DNA from: Homoserinimonas sp. OAct 916 | GTDB lineage: Bacteria > Actinomycetota > Actinomycetes > Actinomycetales > Microbacteriaceae | Direction: 5' to 3' | Length of the DNA stretch: 64,000 nt | Assembly (NCBI RefSeq): GCF_003260275.1 | Contig: NZ_QJHB01000001.1 | Location: 248,001 to 312,000, forward strand | Shown here: positions 59,323 to 64,000 of the stretch, piece by piece | Layout of the letters: every line of letters starts with the position of its first letter | Position numbering within the stretch: the first letter of the stretch is position 1 | Notes under the pieces: generated by a model | What the model saw: the letters and a program-made list of their open reading frames with translations, nothing else | The model's database searches: none | What the model was told of the DNA's origin: nothing | Program-made: the position numbers and the translations under genes

Positions 59323-60156
59323 ATGTCCGAGTCCTCAGTGAATCCCCTCGACCAGAACGACGTCGACCCGTTTGCGATTGCCCAGACGGCGGCCGCCCAG
59401 ATCGCCGAACGAACCGGCGTCGCCCGGCACGATATCGCCCTCACCCTGGGCAGCGGCTGGGGCAGCGCAGCAGACCTGATCGGTGAGACCACGGCGTCGT
59501 TCCCGGCGCAGGAGATCGAAGGGTTCAGCGCCCCGGCACTGGTTGGCCACGGTGGCCTGCTCCGCTCGATTCTGTTGCCCAGTGGTAAGCGCGCACTGGT
59601 GATCGGCGCCCGTACGCATTACTACGAGGGCCACGGGGTTCGCCGGGTCGTGCACAGTGTGCGTACGGCGGCCGCGACCGGCGCGAAGACGATGATCCTC
59701 ACCAACGGCGCGGGCGGCATCAAAGACCATTGGACGCCGGGCACGCCGGTTCTCATCAGCGACCACATCAACCTCACCGCTGATTCCCCGCTGGAGGGGG
59801 CGACCTTCGTCGACCTGACCGACCTGTACTCGAAGCGCCTGAGGCACGTCGCCCTCGGCGTCCGGGGCGATCTCGACCAGGGAGTGTATGTGCAGTTCCG
59901 CGGGCCGCACTACGAAACCCCGGCAGAGGTGCAGATGGTGAAGACCCTCGGCGGCCACATCGTCGGGATGTCGACGGCGCTCGAGGCGATCGCGGCCCGC
60001 CAAGCCGGCATGGAAGTGCTGGGACTGTCCCTGATCACCAATCTCGCCGCGGGGATCTCACCGACCCCGCTCAGCCACGACGAGGTCATCGAGGCGGGGA
60101 AGACCGCCGAACCGGTGATCAGCCGGCTGCTCGCCGACATCGTGGCGGCGCTGTGA
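59323..60156 (+). CDS. punA: Purine nucleoside phosphorylase
   Basis: 277 residues, the trimeric high-molecular-weight class. It splits (deoxy)guanosine and inosine with phosphate for purine salvage. 'LTLGSGWGSAADLIG' near residue 41, 'ARTHYYEGHGVRRVVH' near 92, 'LTNGAGGIKDHWTPGTPVLISDHIN' near 125 and 'LGLSLITNLAAGISPTPLSHDEV' near 230. The next gene overlaps by four bases. Confidence 0.95.
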   Translation: MSESSVNPLDQNDVDPFAIAQTAAAQIAERTGVARHDIALTLGSGWGSAADLIGETTASFPAQEIEGFSAPALVGHGGLLRSILLPSGKRALVIGARTHYYEGHGVRRVVHSVRTAAATGAKTMILTNGAGGIKDHWTPGTPVLISDHINLTADSPLEGATFVDLTDLYSKRLRHVALGVRGDLDQGVYVQFRGPHYETPAEVQMVKTLGGHIVGMSTALEAIAARQAGMEVLGLSLITNLAAGISPTPLSHDEVIEAGKTAEPVISRLLADIVAAL

Positions 60157-61880
60157 TGGTCGCTGACGCCACGGACGGCGTGCTCGAGTCGGCGCGCGCC
60201 TGGCTCGCCCAGGATCCCGACGCGGTCACCCGCCACGAACTCGCCGCGCTGATCGATCAGGCATCCGGCACCGGTGAGGGATCAGTCACCCCGGAGGCAG
60301 CGGCAGGCGCCCTGGCCGAACTGCACTCCCGCTTCGACACCCGGCTTGAGTTCGGCACCGCCGGGCTCCGCGGCGAGATCGGTGCAGGCTCCAACCGGAT
60401 GAACCGGGTGCTCGTTGCCCAGGCCGCGGCAGGCCTCGCCGCCTACCTGTTGGAGAAGGCACAACCGGGTGTGACCCCATCGGTTGTGATCGGCTATGAC
60501 GGCCGCACCAACTCGGATGTCTTCGCCCGCGACAGCGCCGAGATCATGGCAGGGGCGGGCGTGCGCGCCATCCTGTTGCCCAGGCTGCTGCCGACCCCGG
60601 TGCTCGCGTTCGCGGTGCGTCACTTCGATGTGAGCGCCGGCGTGATGGTCACCGCCTCACACAACCCCCCGCGCGACAACGGCTACAAGGTGTACCTGGG
60701 CGGGGCACATCAGGGCTCCCAGATCGTGGCCCCCGCTGATGGGGAGATCGCCGCGCACATTCTGCGGTTCGCTGCCGAGCGCAGTGTGCTCGACGCACCT
60801 CGCCGCACCGACTATCAGGTCGCCACCGACGAGGTGGTCGACTCCTACATCATCGCCACCGTCGCGGATGTGCCCCGCCCCGAGGCGCAGGTCTCCTCGG
60901 TGTACACCGCGATGCATGGGGTCGGTTGGGAGACTGCACAGCGGGTCTTCCAGAATGCCGGCTTCGACGCACCAGCATGCGTGGCCGAGCAGATCGCACC
61001 CGATGCCGCGTTCCCGACGGTTGCCTTCCCGAACCCCGAGGAGCCGGGCGCGATGGATCTGGCGTTCGCGAGGGCCCGGGAGGTGGGGGCCGAGATCGTC
61101 ATCGCCAACGACCCCGATGCCGACCGGCTGGCCGTGGCGATCCCCTCTGCCGGTCCAGGCTCCGAAGGCGGTTGGCGCCGGCTGAGCGGAAACGAGGTGG
61201 GGTACCTGCTCGGCTGGCAGGCGGCCGAACATGCGCGTGCGGCCGGGATCGGCGGCACCCTGGTGTGCACGATCGTCTCCTCCCCCGCGTTGCGTGCCGT
61301 CGCCGGCGACTACGGTCTCGACTTCGTCGAAACGCTCACCGGGTTCAAATGGGTGAGCCGGGTTCCGGGCATCCTCTACGGCTACGAGGAGGCCCTCGGC
61401 TATCTGGTCAACCCCGGCACGGTGCGAGACAAGGACGGCATCTCGGCGGCACTCGCGTTCTTGTCCCTGGCCTCCGAGCTCAAGACACGCGGGTCGACGA
61501 TCGCCGACCGGCTGGATGAGTTCACCGCGCGGTTCGGGCACTTCGCATCAGACCAGATCTCGATCCGGGTGACCGACCTGGCCGACATTGCGCGCGTGAT
61601 GGCGTTGTTGCGTGAGAGCCCGCCGACAAAGATCGGTGGCGTGCCCGTGGAGCGGATCGACGACCTGTTGGGCGGGTTCGGTGATCTCGCGCCCAGCGAC
61701 GTTCTGCGCATCCGGCTTGCTGACGGGTCGCGCGTCATGGTGCGACCCAGCGGCACCGAGCCCAAGCTCAAGATCTACATCGATGCGTCCTCGACCGAGG
61801 GCAGCGTCGCCGAGCGCCGGGCGTCAGCGACGGGCCGCGTGTCGGCTCTGGCCGAGGGGATGACCCTGCTGATCGGTTGA
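60153..61880 (+). CDS. pmmB: Phospho-sugar mutase (PmmB/Pgm2-like)
   Basis: 575 residues, four-domain alpha-D-phosphohexomutase. 'EFGTAGLRGEIGAGSNRMNR' near residue 68, phospho-Ser loop 'VTASHNPPRDNGYKVY' near 166, metal loop 'NDPDADRLAV' near 322, sugar loop 'GYEEALGYLV' near 410 and phosphate site 'RPSGTEPKLKIY' near 530. It probably acts on ribose- or deoxyribose-phosphates, matching the phosphorylase it is coupled to (GTGA overlap), or on mannose/glucose-phosphate. The exact sugar is open. Confidence 0.93.
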   Translation: MMVADATDGVLESARAWLAQDPDAVTRHELAALIDQASGTGEGSVTPEAAAGALAELHSRFDTRLEFGTAGLRGEIGAGSNRMNRVLVAQAAAGLAAYLLEKAQPGVTPSVVIGYDGRTNSDVFARDSAEIMAGAGVRAILLPRLLPTPVLAFAVRHFDVSAGVMVTASHNPPRDNGYKVYLGGAHQGSQIVAPADGEIAAHILRFAAERSVLDAPRRTDYQVATDEVVDSYIIATVADVPRPEAQVSSVYTAMHGVGWETAQRVFQNAGFDAPACVAEQIAPDAAFPTVAFPNPEEPGAMDLAFARAREVGAEIVIANDPDADRLAVAIPSAGPGSEGGWRRLSGNEVGYLLGWQAAEHARAAGIGGTLVCTIVSSPALRAVAGDYGLDFVETLTGFKWVSRVPGILYGYEEALGYLVNPGTVRDKDGISAALAFLSLASELKTRGSTIADRLDEFTARFGHFASDQISIRVTDLADIARVMALLRESPPTKIGGVPVERIDDLLGGFGDLAPSDVLRIRLADGSRVMVRPSGTEPKLKIYIDASSTEGSVAERRASATGRVSALAEGMTLLIG

Positions 61881-61885
61881 GGCCA

Positions 61886-61903
61886 GCCGGCGGTCGCGCC
61901 GGC
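61886..61903. terminator. Hairpin between pmmB and iclR
   Basis: GCCGGC (61886-61891), loop GGTCGC, GCCGGC (61898-61903), five bases after the pmmB stop and before the stop of the convergent IclR gene. Confidence 0.45.
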
Positions 61904-61929
61904 AGTTGTCGAACCGGCGCCGGGAGGCC

Positions 61930-62706
61930 TCACCGGGCTGCCGCACCCCCGAGCCCTGCCGCACCCCCGAGCCCTGCCGTGATCGACGCGGCGGCCGACC
62001 GGGCATGCTCTTCGGCGTCGTTCAGCCGTCCGCTGCTGAAACTCGTCGAGATGTAGGGCACCGTCAGGGCCGCGGACACTCGTCTATCCGGGCCGAAGAC
62101 CGGGTAGACCAGGTCGGTGACACCGGGCTGGATACTGTCATCGGCGCGCTCGAACCCGTGCTCGCGGATGGTGTCGAGCCGTTCGGCCATGGCCCGGCCG
62201 GCACGCGGTTGCAGGGACGCGAGCCACGCGTCGCGCACATCGTCGTCCTGGTGCGCCATCAACAGCGCCCCGGTCGCGGTGGTGTCGATCGGAAACGTGG
62301 CACCCACACGGACGTGGAATCCGAAATCGGCGGGACTCTCGACCTGGGCGAGGATCAGAACCCGTCCCGCCTCGAGCATCCCGAGGTTGCATGATTGCCG
62401 CACCCGGTCGGCCAGAAGGCGCATCGGATACTGCGCGGCCAGGATCAGGCCCCGCACCCCGTGGTGCCGGTGGGCCAGATCGAACATTCGGAGCGACAAC
62501 GAATACAGGCCGGACTGGGGATGCCGATAGATGTACCCCCTGGCCTGCAACGTCTGCAGCACCCGGAAGATCTGGCTGGCGGAGCGCTCGACCCGTTCCG
62601 CGATCTCTCCCTGGGCCAGGCCACCGGATTGTCCCGCCAGAAGCTCCAGGATGTCCAACGCCTTGTCCAGCGCCGGCACCGAGTAATCGGGTGCGGTGGC
62701 GCTCAC
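61930..62706 (-). CDS. IclR-family transcriptional regulator
   Basis: 258 residues. Winged helix-turn-helix (about 10-70): 'ALDILELLAGQSGGLAQGEIAERVERSASQ' then 'RVLQTLQARGYIYRHPQSGLYSL'. Effector domain (about 85-245): 'QSCNLGMLEAGRVLILAQVESP', 'HVRVGATFPIDTTATGALLMA', 'ADDSIQPGVTDLVYPVFG', 'SAALTVPYIST'. GTG 62706 overlaps the enzyme's TGA (GTGA). The tail has a duplicated GLGGAA from an 18-bp tandem duplication (about 61938-61975). It probably controls its own operon through the palindromes at 63898-63933; the ligand may be the enzyme's substrate or product. Confidence 0.93.
   Translation of the reverse strand: MSATAPDYSVPALDKALDILELLAGQSGGLAQGEIAERVERSASQIFRVLQTLQARGYIYRHPQSGLYSLSLRMFDLAHRHHGVRGLILAAQYPMRLLADRVRQSCNLGMLEAGRVLILAQVESPADFGFHVRVGATFPIDTTATGALLMAHQDDDVRDAWLASLQPRAGRAMAERLDTIREHGFERADDSIQPGVTDLVYPVFGPDRRVSAALTVPYISTSFSSGRLNDAEEHARSAAASITAGLGGAAGLGGAAAR
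61938..61975 (-). repeat. 18-bp tandem duplication at the 3' end of iclR
   Basis: Two consecutive copies of GCCGCACCCCCGAGCCCT encode the repeated Gly-Leu-Gly-Gly-Ala-Ala at the carboxyl end of the IclR protein. Confidence 0.75.
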
Positions 62707-63890
62707 CGATCCACCTGCATGGTGGCGAGCATCCGCCTCGCGATCTCACGGTTGAGATCATCAGGAACCGGATGCGCACCCGCGGTGAGTTCCGCCGGCC
62801 GCCTCGCCACTCGCTCAAGCGACATCGCCTGCAACAGGAAGCCGAGATCCATCGACTCGAGCGAGTTGCCCTTGGGCTCCCGGCCCGCCAGGTTGAACAT
62901 TCGACCACCGGCAATCAATGTCAGGTACCGCCCGTCGGCGAACTCGACCTGTTCGATCCCGTCGTCGACCTCTCGTACCCGCTCGGCGTGCGCGGTCAGC
63001 GCCGACACATCGATCTCCCACGCAAAATGGCCGCAGTTCGCGAGAACGGCCCCGGACTCCATCCGGGCGAAGTCCTCTGGCCCCAAGACGTTCGGCCTCC
63101 CCGTTGCGGTGATGAAGACTTCTCCCCACCCCGCCAGATCACTCGTCGCGCCCACACGGAATCCGTCCATCGCTGCTTCGAATGCCTTCAGCTCATCGCG
63201 TTCCACCACAGCCACCCGGCCCCCGAGCGCGCGAAGGTACTGGGCGACACCGCGTCCGCACCAGCCGTAGCCGATTACGACGAATCGGCGCCCGGGCACC
63301 ATCAGGTTGGTGATGCGCATGAAACTCTCCACCACCGACTGTCCCACGGCGTGTTTGTTCTCGCCGATCTGCTTGAGCGGGCTGTCGTTGATCACGATGA
63401 CCGGGTACGGCACTCGGCCAGCGAGCTCACCGCGCAGCCGATCTCCCCCGGAGGTGGTCTCCTCGGTGGCGCCGATGATTCGTGCGGTGGTGCCGTCGCG
63501 CACACCCTGCGCAATCAGGTCGCCGCCGTTGTCCAGGATGATGTCGGGCTGCAATGCCAACACGTGCGTGAGGTTCTCGGCGTGCTGCTCGGCCGTGTCG
63601 TCACGCGCCCCGTAGATCGTCATGCCCTGGCTGCGCAGCACGGCGACGATGTCATCCTGGGTCGAGCCGTGGTTTCCGGTGGCGACGATTTCGGCGCCAC
63701 CGGCGGCAAGCACCTCGAGCAGCACGGCCGTCTTCGGGTCGAGGTGGATGGCCACTCCGATCCGCAGGCGGCGAAAGGGTCTGCTCTCGGCGAACTCGTC
63801 CTTGATCGCGGCCAGTAGGCGCATTCGCGAGCGGATCCAGTCAAGCCGTCGTTCCCCGTGCTGAACCAGGGTGTCGCCAGTGAGTACCAT
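62703..63890 (-). CDS. Divergent S-adenosylhomocysteine hydrolase-like protein
   Basis: 395 residues, near archaeal-type SAHH but shorter at the carboxyl end (canonical bacterial about 470-490). Matches: 'AIHLDPKTAVLLE' (His55 site), 'STQDDIVAVL', 'ILDNGGDLIA' (Asp131), 'ATEETTSG' (Glu156), 'NDSPLKQIGEN' with the catalytic Lys (186) and Asn (191), and the NAD loop 'VIGYGWCGRGVA'; 'NCGHFAWEID' keeps His301. Deviations: the Asp190 of FDN is Glu ('GEN'), and the GHP His353 motif is replaced by 'NLAGREPKGNSLE'. The last residues 'REIARRMLATMQVDR' end before the usual LT-x-E-Q tail. Probably an NAD-dependent nucleoside thioether hydrolase of altered substrate. Confidence 0.85.
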   Translation of the reverse strand: MVLTGDTLVQHGERRLDWIRSRMRLLAAIKDEFAESRPFRRLRIGVAIHLDPKTAVLLEVLAAGGAEIVATGNHGSTQDDIVAVLRSQGMTIYGARDDTAEQHAENLTHVLALQPDIILDNGGDLIAQGVRDGTTARIIGATEETTSGGDRLRGELAGRVPYPVIVINDSPLKQIGENKHAVGQSVVESFMRITNLMVPGRRFVVIGYGWCGRGVAQYLRALGGRVAVVERDELKAFEAAMDGFRVGATSDLAGWGEVFITATGRPNVLGPEDFARMESGAVLANCGHFAWEIDVSALTAHAERVREVDDGIEQVEFADGRYLTLIAGGRMFNLAGREPKGNSLESMDLGFLLQAMSLERVARRPAELTAGAHPVPDDLNREIARRMLATMQVDR

Positions 63891-63897
63891 GCATCGA

Positions 63898-63933
63898 GTT
63901 TACTCAGGTAAACGAGAGTTTTGTATATAAAAC
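63898..63933 (-). promoter_or_regulatory. Two 16-bp palindromes, candidate IclR operator
   Basis: GTTTACTCAGGTAAAC (63898-63913) has perfect 6-bp arms. GTTTTGTATATAAAAC (63918-63933) is palindromic at 14 of 16 positions. Both fit GTTT-N8-AAAC and their centres are exactly 20 bp apart, two helical turns. The first ends eight bases before the start codon at 63890, and the second contains a TATATA-type -10 candidate. This position and spacing fit tandem dimers repressing the operon; the identity of the binding protein is inferred from the co-transcribed IclR gene. Confidence 0.6.
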
Positions 63934-63971
63934 CTCTGACGCGGCCACGATTGGCGCCCCGCAAACTCCCC

Positions 63972-63999
63972 GGCAACGCGGGTGCGGCAACGCGGGTGC
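63972..63999. repeat. 14-bp direct repeat at the window edge
   Basis: CGGCAACGCGGGTG occurs twice head to tail starting at about 63971 and 63985, and runs into the window end, so the copy number cannot be seen. Confidence 0.6.
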
Positions 64000-64000
64000 C

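Overview
The window is about 64 kb of high-GC actinobacterial chromosome. Codon use, the birA-accD-accE-maf-accA block, the DUF222/HNH gene and the Wzm/Wzt/GlfT-type wall genes together suggest a member of the Microbacteriaceae or a close relative; this placement is an inference, since no rRNA is present. I see no tRNA, rRNA, CRISPR array, insertion sequence or intact prophage.

Region 1 (0-9.1 kb) carries cell-surface genes. These are a TagF-like glycerophosphotransferase relative, a secreted CWB2-repeat/Fn3 protein ending in an endonuclease/exonuclease/phosphatase (EEP) domain, a GlfT2-like galactofuranosyltransferase, a membrane acyltransferase and a second, membrane-anchored Fn3-EEP protein. 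Region 2 (9.2-15.2 kb) is mixed: an S4-domain RNA-binding protein, a DUF222/HNH protein, a hypothetical gene, a diacylglycerol-kinase-type lipid kinase and an extended GapB-type GAPDH. It also holds repeat-rich intergenic DNA, including a 57-bp tandem array. Region 3 (15.2-20 kb, minus strand) is a wall-galactan export block in the order glfT1-like, GT2, wzm, wzt, glf. It complements the GlfT2 gene of region 1.

Region 4 (20-46 kb) holds an MBL hydrolase, an alpha/beta hydrolase-OsmC fusion, a Nudix hydrolase, rmlA, and a 1,278-residue internally duplicated membrane protein coupled to rmlA. It continues with a GtrA-GT2 fusion, a PAP2 phosphatase, an Ag85-like esterase, an MprF-like synthase with a rhomboid-like amino terminus, a DPM1/GtrB-type transferase, an SDR, rmlC, rmlB, rmlD, a GT4 and an LCP ligase. 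dTDP-rhamnose synthesis (rmlA, C, B, D), galactofuranose supply (glf), polymerisation (GlfT1/GlfT2), export (Wzm/Wzt) and attachment (LCP) are therefore all encoded here, consistent with a rhamnose/galactofuranose wall polysaccharide.

Region 5 (41-62 kb) is housekeeping: purE, purK, a GtrA-polyprenol-phosphate sugar synthase pair, a PH-domain membrane protein, birA, accD, accE, an RNA methyltransferase, maf, accA, lpdA-like, punA and pmm. Its order follows the Mycobacterium tuberculosis Rv3266c-Rv3308 block as I recall it, with a four-gene polyamine-type ABC operon inserted between accA and lpdA. Region 6 (62-64 kb) is a two-gene operon of a divergent S-adenosylhomocysteine-hydrolase-like enzyme and an IclR regulator. 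Two 16-bp palindromes spaced exactly 20 bp apart lie just upstream of its first codon; this is the most novel-looking unit in the window.

A recurring oddity is in-frame minisatellite sequence inside ordinary enzymes: the MBL hydrolase, the Nudix hydrolase, the Ppm1-like synthase and the IclR tail.
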